Source of the DNA: Desulfosporosinus sp. FKB
GTDB taxonomy: Bacteria; Bacillota; Desulfitobacteriia; Desulfitobacteriales; Desulfitobacteriaceae
Reading direction: 5' to 3'
DNA: 60,936 nt
NCBI RefSeq assembly: GCF_002196705.1
Contig: NZ_NADJ01000024.1
Location: 1-60,936 of the forward strand
In this document: in pieces, positions 8,348 to 16,444 of the stretch
Layout: each line of letters begins with the position of its first letter
Position numbering within the stretch: position 1 is the stretch's first letter
Translations under genes and position numbers: made by a program
Notes under the pieces: generated by a model
What the model saw: only the letters and a program-made list of their open reading frames with translations
Database searches by the model: none
Told to the model about the DNA's origin: nothing

Positions 8348-8836
8348 TCATTCCATTCTCATTCCGAATTGCTCGTCCACGTCATTTGATTGCTCCGACT
8401 GATCCGCCTCAGTGAAATTGACGTACTCACCGATGATATTCAGCGCTTCCCCGTAACTGTCGGAAGCAGTGATCCTCTGATACATTTGGTTAGCCTGCTC
8501 CCGCATGCCTGCCACTTTTAATGTGCGTGAAGCAATCCCCATCAAATTGAAGATGTTTCCGTTGGAGCCGATGAGCGGAGCATCCGGCTTCTCAGTCCGT
8601 GTCTGCACTGGCTTTGGTTGTGAAATAGCGGAAAAGCTGTCCTCACCGGGAACAAGAGCAAGGGTTCTGCCATTGTCCCAGGTCATTTGAAGCTGACCAA
8701 TGTCATCTACAAAATCCACTGTCCCTGTCAATCCTGAAGGCATATCCAGTTCTCCGGACATTGCAGTTAATCGAATGTGGGTTCCTTTAGGATACATTTC
8801 TTTAAGCCGTTCAACCTTATTTCGTTCATTTAGCAT
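8348..8836 (-). CDS. DUF4314 protein of the integrative element
   Basis: A 162-residue protein whose first 65 residues (IRLTAMSGELDMPSGLTGTV, MTWDNGRTLALVPGED) fit DUF4314, a small SH3-like domain found in conjugative and integrative elements of Firmicutes. The remainder is hydrophilic with no motif I recognise. It lies downstream of the recombinase trio, at the end of that transcription unit. Its function is unknown. Confidence 0.75.
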   Translation of the reverse strand: MLNERNKVERLKEMYPKGTHIRLTAMSGELDMPSGLTGTVDFVDDIGQLQMTWDNGRTLALVPGEDSFSAISQPKPVQTRTEKPDAPLIGSNGNIFNLMGIASRTLKVAGMREQANQMYQRITASDSYGEALNIIGEYVNFTEADQSEQSNDVDEQFGMRME

Positions 8837-8904
8837 GTTCTATTCCCTCCTGTGTTTTTTAATAAAAGAACAGGGATGACCTTTTAGCCGTTCCTGCCTT
8901 GTGT

Positions 8905-10563
8905 TCAATCAAAGTATGAAACCCGCTGATTCATCACGATTCCGGATTTGAATTGGATTTCTATTAGATCGTCCTTGACGGCCTTGATGCTTTGCAGCAG
9001 CCTCCTTACCAGGTCGTTGTCAAACTCCCTGACCTCGCAGGTGGTTTTCTTCAGGCATGCATCCATATCGCCAAGCCTCTGCTGAAAATTCTCCGCCATT
9101 TTCTGCTCCCGCACAAGTTCCAGCTTTTTCTGCTTAAGGTCGTTGATCTGCTCCGCGATTCTCTTATATCTCTCGTCAAAATCCTCTTTGATAGAGCCTT
9201 GCTTGGCGTTTTCCTCTATCAGGGCCAGCATCTCGCCCTGCAGCTTTTCGATCTGCCCGTCTAACTCGGTGGTCACATTTTTAGTGGAGTAGCTGCCGAT
9301 AACTCGTATTACGTTCTCGCGGAAGGCACCGACAAACTCGCCGCGGTTTTCTACGACGCTGTTAATGGCAGTCATTATCGCTTCATGCAGGATATCCTCT
9401 TTAAACGTAGGGGAGTGCTTGCAGTTCTTGGTTCCGTTCTTCAGACGGTTCTCACACCGCCACACAGCGCTTTTCTGACCGTATTTAGACCATACCTGCC
9501 TGCGGTATGGCTGACCGCATTCCTTGCATACCATGATGTCAGTCAGTGCAAATTTGGAGCTGTATTTGCTTTTCTCCTTCTCTTGCTTTGCCCTTCGGGC
9601 TGCCGCAGTTTTACTAAGGCTTGCCCGCCTCGCTTTTTCCTCCTGCACCTGATAATAAAGCTCCTTGGGGATAATGGCTTCATGGTCATCCTCTATGTAA
9701 TACTGGGGGACGATGCCTTTGTTCTTCACCCGCTTTTTGGTGAGAAAATCTATGGTATAGGTTTTCTGCTGGAGGACGTCACCCATGTATTTTTCATTGC
9801 TCAGCATCTTATCGATGACGCCGGGACACCACTTTGTCAGACCTGTGACGGTGGTGATCCCTTCTGATTCTAAAATCTTAGTGATCTGTATGATACTGCT
9901 CCCTTCAAGGTAAAGGCGGAAAATGCGTCTGACCAGCTCCGCTTCCTCCGGTACGATGACCAACTCACCGTTTTTATCCTTGGTGTAGCCTAAAAACTTA
10001 TTGTGGTTGACCGAGACGATGCCGTTCTCAAACCGTCTGACCAATCCCCACCGGGTGTTCTCACTTAAGTTCCGGCTTTCCTCCTGCGCCTGGCTGCTCA
10101 GGATGGTTATTAAAAGCTCGCCGGTTCCCTCCAGCGTATTCACGCCTTCTTTTTCGAAGAACACAGCGACGTTCTTTTCCTTGAGCTTACGGATGTTCTG
10201 CAGGCTGTCCACCGTATTTCTGGCGAACCGGCTGACCGACTTGGTGATGACCATGTCGATTTTTCCTGCCATGCAGTCCTCAATCATGGCGTTGAAGTCA
10301 TCGCGCTTTTTGGTGTTTGTGGCGCTTTTACCGTCATCTGCGTAGATACCAGCGAGTTTCCAGTTGGGATTGCTCTTTATTTTTTCGGTATAATAGGAAA
10401 CCTGGGCTTCGTAGCTGGTTTCCTGCTGTTCCAGCGTGGTGCTGACGCGGCAGTATGCCGCAACCCGCAGGGCTTTAAACTGAGGCTTTATACTCCTGTC
10501 ATACTCCGGCTTGGAGGGTATAAGAGATATGCTTTTCTTTTTTGCTGTCGCTGTCTGCATCAT
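8905..10563 (-). CDS. Large serine recombinase
   Basis: A 552-residue large serine integrase. The catalytic resolvase domain spans about 30-180, with AAYCRVS placing the nucleophile at Ser41 and the helper-Arg segment SRFARNT. A Recombinase domain follows, then a zinc ribbon (CKECGQPYRRQ...CENR) and a C-terminal coiled coil rich in Glu/Lys. It is 19 bp downstream of a catalytic-domain-less paralogue and shares an operon with a second full recombinase. Such trios are typical of clostridial integrative elements and would integrate and excise the element. A decayed copy of its 3' end lies at 4825-5040. Confidence 0.95.
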   Translation of the reverse strand: MMQTATAKKKSISLIPSKPEYDRSIKPQFKALRVAAYCRVSTTLEQQETSYEAQVSYYTEKIKSNPNWKLAGIYADDGKSATNTKKRDDFNAMIEDCMAGKIDMVITKSVSRFARNTVDSLQNIRKLKEKNVAVFFEKEGVNTLEGTGELLITILSSQAQEESRNLSENTRWGLVRRFENGIVSVNHNKFLGYTKDKNGELVIVPEEAELVRRIFRLYLEGSSIIQITKILESEGITTVTGLTKWCPGVIDKMLSNEKYMGDVLQQKTYTIDFLTKKRVKNKGIVPQYYIEDDHEAIIPKELYYQVQEEKARRASLSKTAAARRAKQEKEKSKYSSKFALTDIMVCKECGQPYRRQVWSKYGQKSAVWRCENRLKNGTKNCKHSPTFKEDILHEAIMTAINSVVENRGEFVGAFRENVIRVIGSYSTKNVTTELDGQIEKLQGEMLALIEENAKQGSIKEDFDERYKRIAEQINDLKQKKLELVREQKMAENFQQRLGDMDACLKKTTCEVREFDNDLVRRLLQSIKAVKDDLIEIQFKSGIVMNQRVSYFD

Positions 10564-10581
10564 GATTTCTCCTTCCTTGGT

Positions 10582-11481
10582 TTAGTATCCGGCTTCCATG
10601 GTTAATCCGTTTATAAATTCAAACACCAGCCGATGGTCAGCGTATACAGTGATTTGCTTTATCACTGCCAGAAACAGTTCCTCATCGAATTCTGTGAGAA
10701 GCTGTCTGCCTGAAAACGCCTGCTTCATCTTTTCGGTGTTATATTCGGCGTCATCTATTTTTGCCGTTTTGTAAAGGGCTTGTGCCCGCTTAAAAATAAG
10801 AGCCGGAAGTTCATTGGACGAATACCGCCCTTCTGCTTCCAGCTCCTTAATGCGCTGATCCAACATATTAAATTCAGGGTTATTGGGAATTGGCTCTTTC
10901 TTAGACTTCCGGTCGAGAATTTCTATCCGTGCCAGAATCCTATTGACTGCCTCGAGGAAGGCTTTTTCAATCTGTTCATCCGTGAGGAAACCGCATCGGC
11001 AGTACACTCGGTTCTTGTAAATATACCTCTTGCACTTCCAGAAGGATTTCTCAGACGTTCTGCCGCAGTGCTCGATGTATTTTCGGTAAACCTCGCCGCA
11101 TTCTCCGCATCGGAGCTTTCCGGTGAATAGATACTGGCTGCTTGCACTGTTTGGCTGGATGCTTCGCCCCAGATGATCACAGCGTTCTTTGCGGCGTTTC
11201 TGCACCTGCTCAAACATCTCGGCGTCAATCATCGGCGGATAGAATTCATCCCCAAGGTATTTGACATTCTCCAGTATCTTGCCGATTGAGCCGTGATTCC
11301 AGGAGACTTTATTGTTGGCATTCGGAAATCCCATTTCGGTCAGCCGCTTGGCAAGAGCAGAGGTGGAGGTACCGGATAGATAATCTGCAAATATCTTTTT
11401 CACAACAGCGGTTTTGGGTTCATCAAGCTGTATTTTTCCTTCTGCCAGCTTATATCCGATGGGCATGTGCCTTTGCATCAT
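10582..11481 (-). CDS. Serine-recombinase paralogue lacking the catalytic domain
   Basis: The 299-residue protein starts directly in the Recombinase DNA-binding domain (GYKLAEGKIQLDEPKT), then has a zinc ribbon (CGECGEVYRKY...CRCG) and a C-terminal helical region. The resolvase-fold catalytic domain with its Ser is absent. It overlaps the upstream recombinase gene by 32 nt and has its own start, so it looks like a maintained accessory subunit rather than debris. It may pair with the full-length recombinases in a hetero-complex or act as a directionality factor. Confidence 0.85.
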   Translation of the reverse strand: MMQRHMPIGYKLAEGKIQLDEPKTAVVKKIFADYLSGTSTSALAKRLTEMGFPNANNKVSWNHGSIGKILENVKYLGDEFYPPMIDAEMFEQVQKRRKERCDHLGRSIQPNSASSQYLFTGKLRCGECGEVYRKYIEHCGRTSEKSFWKCKRYIYKNRVYCRCGFLTDEQIEKAFLEAVNRILARIEILDRKSKKEPIPNNPEFNMLDQRIKELEAEGRYSSNELPALIFKRAQALYKTAKIDDAEYNTEKMKQAFSGRQLLTEFDEELFLAVIKQITVYADHRLVFEFINGLTMEAGY

Positions 11482-13081
11482 CCTCTATCGCCTCCTTCCT
11501 GCAGGGTTCGGACAGCTCCAGCCTGTTGATGAGTCGGAAGGTAATTTGTCCGTTTTCCTGTACGATTACCTTGTCTATAGACTGTAAAAATAAATCCTCA
11601 CGGTATTCTTCAATAACGTGAGGATTGTTTCTGATAAGCTCCAGCATTTGTTCTGTTCCCGCAATCTCTATATCGAAGCCGTTATTGTCCAGAAGCTGGC
11701 TCCTTTTCTTTTTCACAGCGGCAAGCTCTATAGTCAGGGCATTTTGCCGCTCTATAAATACCGCAGGGTCGATATACCCTTTCGATACAACTCTGCTGAG
11801 TATATGACCCTGCTCTGTCAGCTCCATGATTCTATTGCTGCATTCCCCGATTTCCTGCTCCTGATGTTCATCCATTCGGAGCTTTTTAAGCGTATCCAGC
11901 AGGGGAGTGAGGATTTCGTCATAATTGCTTACGAGCTTATTCCACATCACGGTGAAAGCCCATTGAACGTCATCCTCCCGGATTGCCTTCTGGCTGCATT
12001 TGCTGTTGTCCAAAATATGCTGGCGACAGCACCATTGGACCTTCTCATAGGGCTTGCCGATGTAGATTTTCTGCCTCCGCAGAATACCCCTGCATTCGCC
12101 GCAGAGGATTCTGCTGCTGAAGGCATATCGGCTTTGGTATTTCTGCAAATCGTCCATCCCCATCTGCATTCTACGGTATACAAAGATTTCCTTTACTGCC
12201 TCCGCCTGTTCATGTGAGATAATGGGTTCATGGTTGTCCTCAACCAGATACTGAGGAAGCTGACCTTTGTTCCTCTTTTTCTTAAAGGGCAGCACCTCTG
12301 TGGTCATGGTTTTCTGATATAGTAGATTTCCTATGTATATGGGGTTTAAAAGCATTTCCTTTATCACGCCATCGTTCCACTTTTCAGCCGAGCGTATTGT
12401 GGGGATTCCTTCCTCGGACAAATCCTTGGCGATTGCATAAGTGCCCTTTCCATTTAAGTACTCACGGAAAATGCGTCGGACTATAGCAGCTTCTTCCTCC
12501 TGAATTATCAGCTCGCCCTTATCATCCTTGGTATAGCCGTAGGCTGGAGTGCCGAGGATGAATGTGCCGTCTTGAAAACGTTTAACTGCTGCCCATTTAT
12601 TGTTGGTGGAAATGCTTTCGGATTCGCCCTGCGCCAAAGAGCTTAAAATGGTCAGCATCAGCTCGCTTTTCTCTGACAGACTGTTGATATGCTCCTTTTC
12701 AAAATAGACGGCGACGCCAAGTCCCTTCAAACGGCGAATCGCCTCAATGCTGTCCACCGTGTTTCTGGCAAAGCGAGTTAAGGATTTCGTGATGATCATA
12801 TCAATTTTGCCGTCCTCGCAGTCCTTCAGCATCCTCAAGAAGTCATCTCTTTTTGCAAGCTTTGTTCCGCTTCTTGCTTCATCAGCGTAAATTCCGGCAA
12901 ACTGCCAGTTCTCTTGATTTTCAATCAAGGCGGTGTAGTATTCAAGCTGTGCGGTAAAGGAATTCTGCTGCTCACGGGAGTCAGTGCTTACCCGGCAATA
13001 GGCGCAAACCCGCTTTTTCGGCTGTAATTGCCGGGCGACCTGCTGCTTGACAGGGTCAATTTTTGTTATCTTTTTTGCCAT
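11450..13081 (-). CDS. Large serine recombinase (second full-length)
   Basis: Starting at ATG 13081 (AAAGGAG 8 nt upstream), the protein has 543 residues. CAYCRVS places the nucleophile at Ser32, and SLTRFARNT carries the conserved arginines. The Recombinase domain (PAYGYTKDDKGELIIQEEEA) and zinc ribbon (CGECRGILRRQ...CCRQH) follow, then a coiled coil. It is the first of three consecutive recombinase genes. It is similar in plan to the recombinase at 8905-10563 but clearly diverged, implying an old duplication. Confidence 0.95.
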   Translation of the reverse strand: MAKKITKIDPVKQQVARQLQPKKRVCAYCRVSTDSREQQNSFTAQLEYYTALIENQENWQFAGIYADEARSGTKLAKRDDFLRMLKDCEDGKIDMIITKSLTRFARNTVDSIEAIRRLKGLGVAVYFEKEHINSLSEKSELMLTILSSLAQGESESISTNNKWAAVKRFQDGTFILGTPAYGYTKDDKGELIIQEEEAAIVRRIFREYLNGKGTYAIAKDLSEEGIPTIRSAEKWNDGVIKEMLLNPIYIGNLLYQKTMTTEVLPFKKKRNKGQLPQYLVEDNHEPIISHEQAEAVKEIFVYRRMQMGMDDLQKYQSRYAFSSRILCGECRGILRRQKIYIGKPYEKVQWCCRQHILDNSKCSQKAIREDDVQWAFTVMWNKLVSNYDEILTPLLDTLKKLRMDEHQEQEIGECSNRIMELTEQGHILSRVVSKGYIDPAVFIERQNALTIELAAVKKKRSQLLDNNGFDIEIAGTEQMLELIRNNPHVIEEYREDLFLQSIDKVIVQENGQITFRLINRLELSEPCRKEAIEDDAKAHAHRI

Positions 13082-13162
13082 GGCTTTCTCTCCTTTCTCT
13101 CGTTTTTGGCCTCCTGTCAGCAACACACAATACCACACAAGCTTTGAGATATCCAGGTGTTT

Positions 13163-13324
13163 TTACGCATATACCTTGGAAAGCTCCGGCGTGAAGGTTT
13201 GACGGTTCAATTCATCGATTTTTTTGTACTCGGCAGGGGAGATAAGGCCATTTCGGAGCATGATATCCAACAGCTTTATCGCTACCTTATACTTCACTTC
13301 GTTGGCTGCCTGATTTTTTGACAT
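13163..13324 (-). CDS. Small SHOCT-like helical protein
   Basis: From ATG 13324 (AGGAGG upstream) it encodes 53 residues. The pattern LLDIMLRNGLISPAEYKKIDELNRQ is a short helix-turn-helix hairpin like SHOCT-type domains. It sits between the resolvase-like gene and the recombinase trio on the same strand. Comparable small proteins occur at this spot in Firmicute integrative elements; function unknown. Confidence 0.7.
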   Translation of the reverse strand: MSKNQAANEVKYKVAIKLLDIMLRNGLISPAEYKKIDELNRQTFTPELSKVYA

Positions 13325-13340
13325 ATTGCTCGCCCTCCTT

Positions 13341-14048
13341 TCACTGCAGAGAAAGGAAAGGGCTTTGACAATCCAACTGGATTTGACCCTCCAACGGCGA
13401 ATAAAGCTCCACGCCCAGCTGTTCCAGCCCTCGTAAAAACTCCAGCAATTTTGCCGTATCCCGCCCCAGGCGGTCAACCTTCTTTACCAGCAATACATCC
13501 ATTCTGCCATCACCGGCAGCCTTCATGATCTCTGCAAGGCCGTGGCGGTCAGAATCCAGACCGCTTCCTATATCCTCAGATTCGCCAACGATCACAAATC
13601 CTATCTGCTCGGCGTAATCCATGAGCTCCCTTTTCTGCCCTTTCAATACACCGTGGGTATCCTCCGGTGCATCGATTCTGCAGTAAATCCATGCTCTTTT
13701 CTGGCTTTCCCGGCTCAAAAAATCAAGAGCTTCATCAATACTCACAATCGGAATACTGAGAGGTTCCTTTTCGCCCAGCTGCATGGGTACCAGCTCTTTC
13801 GTGATCTCCTGCAGAAGCTTCTGATCCGGGCAGCGGTTAATGAATTCGCCGAAGGTATCCAGAACTAGCCTATCCATCGTATCTGTTAAAACCATCTTGT
13901 CAGCATGCTCTTTTTTCAGCATGATAAAGCTTGCAATGCTGGACGGGGATTTCTCAAAATAGAATTCCTGATATTCTCCGTCAAGCCCATACACATATCC
14001 GATAATTAGATCCTTCTTCAGTAATTGAGACAATGCTTCCTTTTCCAT
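13341..14048 (-). CDS. Resolvase-like protein with N-terminal extra domain and no catalytic Ser
   Basis: The 235-residue protein has an unrecognised N-terminal domain (1-110) and a resolvase-type C-terminal domain (117-225; GLAEIMKAAGDGRMDVLLVKK, VDRLGRD). At the nucleophile position, where recombinases read YCRVS, it reads YCRID (Asp126). Cleavage by the normal mechanism should therefore be impossible. It may be a regulator or structural partner of the element's recombinases. It starts the downstream block of the element's leftward genes. Confidence 0.75.
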   Translation of the reverse strand: MEKEALSQLLKKDLIIGYVYGLDGEYQEFYFEKSPSSIASFIMLKKEHADKMVLTDTMDRLVLDTFGEFINRCPDQKLLQEITKELVPMQLGEKEPLSIPIVSIDEALDFLSRESQKRAWIYCRIDAPEDTHGVLKGQKRELMDYAEQIGFVIVGESEDIGSGLDSDRHGLAEIMKAAGDGRMDVLLVKKVDRLGRDTAKLLEFLRGLEQLGVELYSPLEGQIQLDCQSPFLSLQ

Positions 14049-14560
14049 TTCGTTTTCCTCCCTGATATTTTGAATTTAATCTCAGAAGGATACGGCAGGA
14101 CGAAAAAAAGACCGCCCTGCCGCATAGTTTCCGAGATCAAAAATGATCTGCTTGTTCTTCATTACGAATTGCCGCTTCTATTCGACACTACTTCCCGAAG
14201 CGAAAAAGCCTTACGGCTTTTAGGGCGACAGCATAGACGGTTTGCCGGTTGAGCAAACACCATAGGATTCTCACCTCTCCCAGGATCTCTGGAAGCCGCC
14301 CCCATTGCTTTAGTCTGTGGCTGGACGGAAGTAGCATTATCACTGTCCATTTCATTGCGAAACAGTCCACCACGGACTGTTTTATGACCGGGCGTTCCCG
14401 CTCGTCACCTTCGATGCCATCGGTTCGACGGATAAAATTCATCCGCAGGCAGTCTTGGCGCGCCCGTCAACGTCGCTGCCGCTTTTCACACGGCTGGACA
14501 GCTCATGTATTTATGCTGCCGGATATGATATTCTCAAAGAGCAACAAGGGAATAAAAAAA
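14049..14560 (-). other. Intergenic stretch with possible structured RNA
   Basis: About 510 bp between the sigma-like gene and the resolvase-like gene. No frame on either strand looks convincingly coding. On the minus strand it contains a tight hairpin (AAACAGTCC-GTGGT-GGACTGTTT, 14363-14385) and other short GC-rich inverted repeats. It is more GC-rich than its surroundings. It could be a 3' UTR or noncoding RNA of the element. Confidence 0.35.
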
Positions 14561-14561
14561 T

Positions 14562-14593
14562 CCCCTCACTTCTTTAGGGAAAAAAGTGAGGGG
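14562..14593 (-). terminator. Terminator of the sigma-like gene
   Basis: CCCCTCACTT and AAGTGAGGGG form a 10-bp stem; on the minus strand a T-rich run follows. It lies 18 bp past the sigma-like gene's stop. Confidence 0.8.
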
Positions 14594-14610
14594 TTGCACG
14601 GAAAAACTTT

Positions 14611-15027
14611 TTACTTTTCCATCATTTTTTTTAACTTTTTAAGTATCTTGGTTTTGCGGTCGTGTATTGTCATCGATGGAATACCGGTTTCCTTGGACAG
14701 CTGACGCTCGCTTTTACCCTGAAGATAAAGCTCTGCAATGACCATTCTTTCAGACTCATCTAGCATTTTGATGCATTGGCGCAGTTTTACGATCAACATC
14801 TCGGTTATGATCCTCTCCTCCATAGAATCCGTTGCGGCAAAGATTATGTATTCTACAGAGATGCCTTTCTCGTTGCATCCTTCAAGCGAGATATTGTTTT
14901 CCTCCGCAAGCTTGTCCAGGTACTTTTCCCTATCCCGGCATTGGTAATAGGCTTTATAGACCTCTTTGGTTACTGGGATGTGCTTGCCCCTAACGAGCAA
15001 GCAATAATTTTCAACATGGTTTTCCAT
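14611..15027 (-). CDS. Sigma-70-like (region 4) factor of the integrative element
   Basis: From ATG 15027 (GGAGG 9 nt upstream) it encodes 138 residues. The C-terminal half looks like sigma region 4: MLDESERMVIAELYLQGKSE, then RQLSKETGIPSMTIHDRKTK as the helix-turn-helix. The N-terminal half lacks a recognisable region 2. Proteins of this kind are common in Tn1549-like and related elements and probably steer transcription of element genes. A strong terminator follows. Confidence 0.75.
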   Translation of the reverse strand: MENHVENYCLLVRGKHIPVTKEVYKAYYQCRDREKYLDKLAEENNISLEGCNEKGISVEYIIFAATDSMEERIITEMLIVKLRQCIKMLDESERMVIAELYLQGKSERQLSKETGIPSMTIHDRKTKILKKLKKMMEK

Positions 15028-15330
15028 ATAGCTTGTCCTCCATTTCGTGAATTTGAAAATCCGGAAATGAAGAACAAGCGGAGGAGATCGGCAGCAAGCT
15101 GCTGTTTTGTTATTGCATAAAATAAAAGCCACTGGTTTTGCTCCTTTCTGGGGAGCCAAACGAGCAGCTTCTTCTGAATGCAGAACCGGCCGGGCCTGAC
15201 GCATAGCAATAAAGCTACTCGTCAGGCTCGGCCGGCAGATTTATAATCACTCCGCTTTTATAAGGGGAGGATAGCGTCAAGCGCTGGAATCGAATATCGA
15301 ATGTTCATCTATTTGGTTGTGGAGTTTAGC

Positions 15331-15546
15331 CTATATCAAAGAGTCGGAGATCTGCTTGCTCATATAAACTTCGCTATTGTCCAACATAATTGAAACCTGA
15401 GACTTGCACAGGTGACATTTTACTTTTACAACATCACTTTCAGCCTCACTCGTTTCAGCTAACATCGCCAGCGCTTCAGAATTTCCGCTGTAATCAGCAA
15501 TTCGACGACCGCAATTCGGACATTTCAGTTTTATCTTTTTCACCAT
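15331..15546 (-). CDS. Zinc-ribbon protein under a c-di-GMP-I riboswitch
   Basis: A 71-residue protein with CPNCGRR near residues 9-15 and CHLCKSQ near 44-50, a two-pair Cys zinc ribbon. The start ATG 15544-15546 follows GGAGGG. The gene is preceded by a 29-bp duplication of its own ribosome site and start, a terminator-like hairpin and a GEMM/c-di-GMP-I aptamer. It is a small element-encoded protein of unknown target, possibly a transcription or conjugation regulator. Confidence 0.7.
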   Translation of the reverse strand: MVKKIKLKCPNCGRRIADYSGNSEALAMLAETSEAESDVVKVKCHLCKSQVSIMLDNSEVYMSKQISDSLI

Positions 15547-15598
15547 CTCGTACCCTCCTGCATCTTTTTCACCATCTCGTACCCTCCTGCATCTTTTT
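15541..15598. repeat. 29-bp tandem duplication of ribosome site and start codon
   Basis: CACCATCTCGTACCCTCCTG and the following nine bases repeat once with period 29. Each unit holds, on the minus strand, a GGAGGG site and ATGGTGAAAAAG. Because 29 is not a multiple of three, the upstream copy opens an 11-codon reading frame that stops across the true start (TGGTGA), giving a possible leader peptide. Confidence 0.8.
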
Positions 15599-15610
15599 CT
15601 CTATCAACAC

Positions 15611-15641
15611 GAACGCCTGCTCTTGAAAAGGGCAGGCGTTC
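15611..15641 (-). terminator. Expression-platform hairpin of the riboswitch
   Basis: GAACGCCTGC and GCAGGCGTTC form a 10-bp stem directly downstream (minus strand) of the GEMM aptamer. It is a candidate terminator whose formation would be switched by ligand; the T-run after it is weak. Confidence 0.65.
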
Positions 15642-15644
15642 GCA

Positions 15645-15735
15645 ATGATCGGCAACCAGGCTGTCATAGCGTGACATACGCCTTAGACCCTCGGCTTTGC
15701 GTCCCTGCCTTTTGGCAGGTTTGCCCTGAACTTCG
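15645..15735 (-). ncRNA. c-di-GMP-I (GEMM-I) riboswitch aptamer
   Basis: On the minus strand the sequence reads CAGGGCAAACC (ending near 15716), a stem TGCC-AAAA-GGCA, GGGACGCAAAGCC (15693-15705), then GGTCTAAG and later GGTTGCCGA. These are the invariant blocks of the GEMM-I aptamer in the right order and spacing, including the tetraloop and the A-rich joining region. It would sense cyclic di-GMP or, in GEMM-Ib variants, cGAMP. It leads into the zinc-ribbon gene at 15331-15546. Confidence 0.85.
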
Positions 15736-15845
15736 TTATATTTAGACGTCATAGTAAGTAAAGCCGTCTTACTTCTTTGCAGACGGTCGTTTTAGGCAAT
15801 TCTGTTGATTTCAAGTCAGGCTTAACGTTAGTAAAAAAATACCTC

Positions 15846-15874
15846 TTGACACTATGTGCAACATGGATTATTAT
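15846..15874 (+). promoter_or_regulatory. SigA-type promoter for the XRE/ImmA pair
   Basis: TTGACA (15846-15851), 17 bp, then TATTAT (15869-15874), about 100 bp before the XRE gene. Confidence 0.7.
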
Positions 15875-15880
15875 GAATGT

Positions 15881-15953
15881 GCAAGTTATCTGCATATTTG
15901 AATTATAGGAAATTAACTTGCACTTGTCAATAGGTAATATGCAAATTATCTGC
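15881..15953. promoter_or_regulatory. Direct-repeat operators before the XRE gene
   Basis: GCAAGTTATCTGC (15881-15893) and GCAAATTATCTGC (15941-15953) differ at one base and are exactly 60 bp apart; an inverted half-site TAACTTGCA lies between them. They are likely binding sites for the XRE repressor encoded next. Confidence 0.65.
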
Positions 15954-15976
15954 TTAAACATAGGAGGGCGGTCTGC

Positions 15977-16393
15977 ATGAAATTCGGAGAAAAAATAAAA
16001 AATGCCCGCGTCGCTAAGGACATGACGCAGGCGGAACTGGCACAGGCGGTTGGAGTATCCCTCCGCACGATGGTCAGCTATGAAAACGGAGATTGCTATC
16101 CTAAGAAACGCGGGGTTTACGGGGAGCTGGCGACGGCCTTAAGCCTGGATGTGAATTATCTGCTGACCGAAAACGAGGAGTTTATTAGCGAGGCCGGTGA
16201 AAAATACGGCAGCAGAGGTAAGAAATACGCCCAACAGCTCGTTACGGAGGTCAGTGGCTTATTTGCCGGTGGTGATATGGACGACGAGGATTTGGACGCC
16301 GTTATGAGAGCAATCACCGACGCTTACTGGATAGCCAAGGAGAAAAACAAAAAGTTTACACCGAAAAAGTACCGCAAGGCAGACAAGGTATAG
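15977..16393 (+). CDS. XRE-family repressor of the integrative element
   Basis: A 138-residue protein whose residues 4-62 form an XRE helix-turn-helix (MTQAELAQAVGVSLRTMVSY). The C-terminal half is helical and may dimerise. It starts after GGAGGG and is followed 51 bp later by an intact ImmA-type protease gene. By analogy with ImmR/ImmA of ICEBs1, it probably keeps the element silent until the protease cleaves it. Confidence 0.85.
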   Translation: MKFGEKIKNARVAKDMTQAELAQAVGVSLRTMVSYENGDCYPKKRGVYGELATALSLDVNYLLTENEEFISEAGEKYGSRGKKYAQQLVTEVSGLFAGGDMDDEDLDAVMRAITDAYWIAKEKNKKFTPKKYRKADKV

Positions 16394-16444
16394 TCCGTTA
16401 TTTTAGACTGCTGCTGTGATAGAATTAGCATGGGGGTGAATTCA

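Noticed and set aside
11947-12217. Plus- and minus-strand frames inside the recombinase gene
   Set aside because: Alternative phases of the recombinase zinc-ribbon coding region without independent signals.
14188-14704. Overlapping frames on both strands near 14.2-14.7 kb
   Set aside because: Composition looks like translated structured DNA; frames overlap the sigma gene or hairpins and lack ribosome sites.
15749-15961. 70-codon minus-strand frame upstream of the riboswitch
   Set aside because: It covers the promoter and operator DNA of the XRE gene and has no ribosome site.
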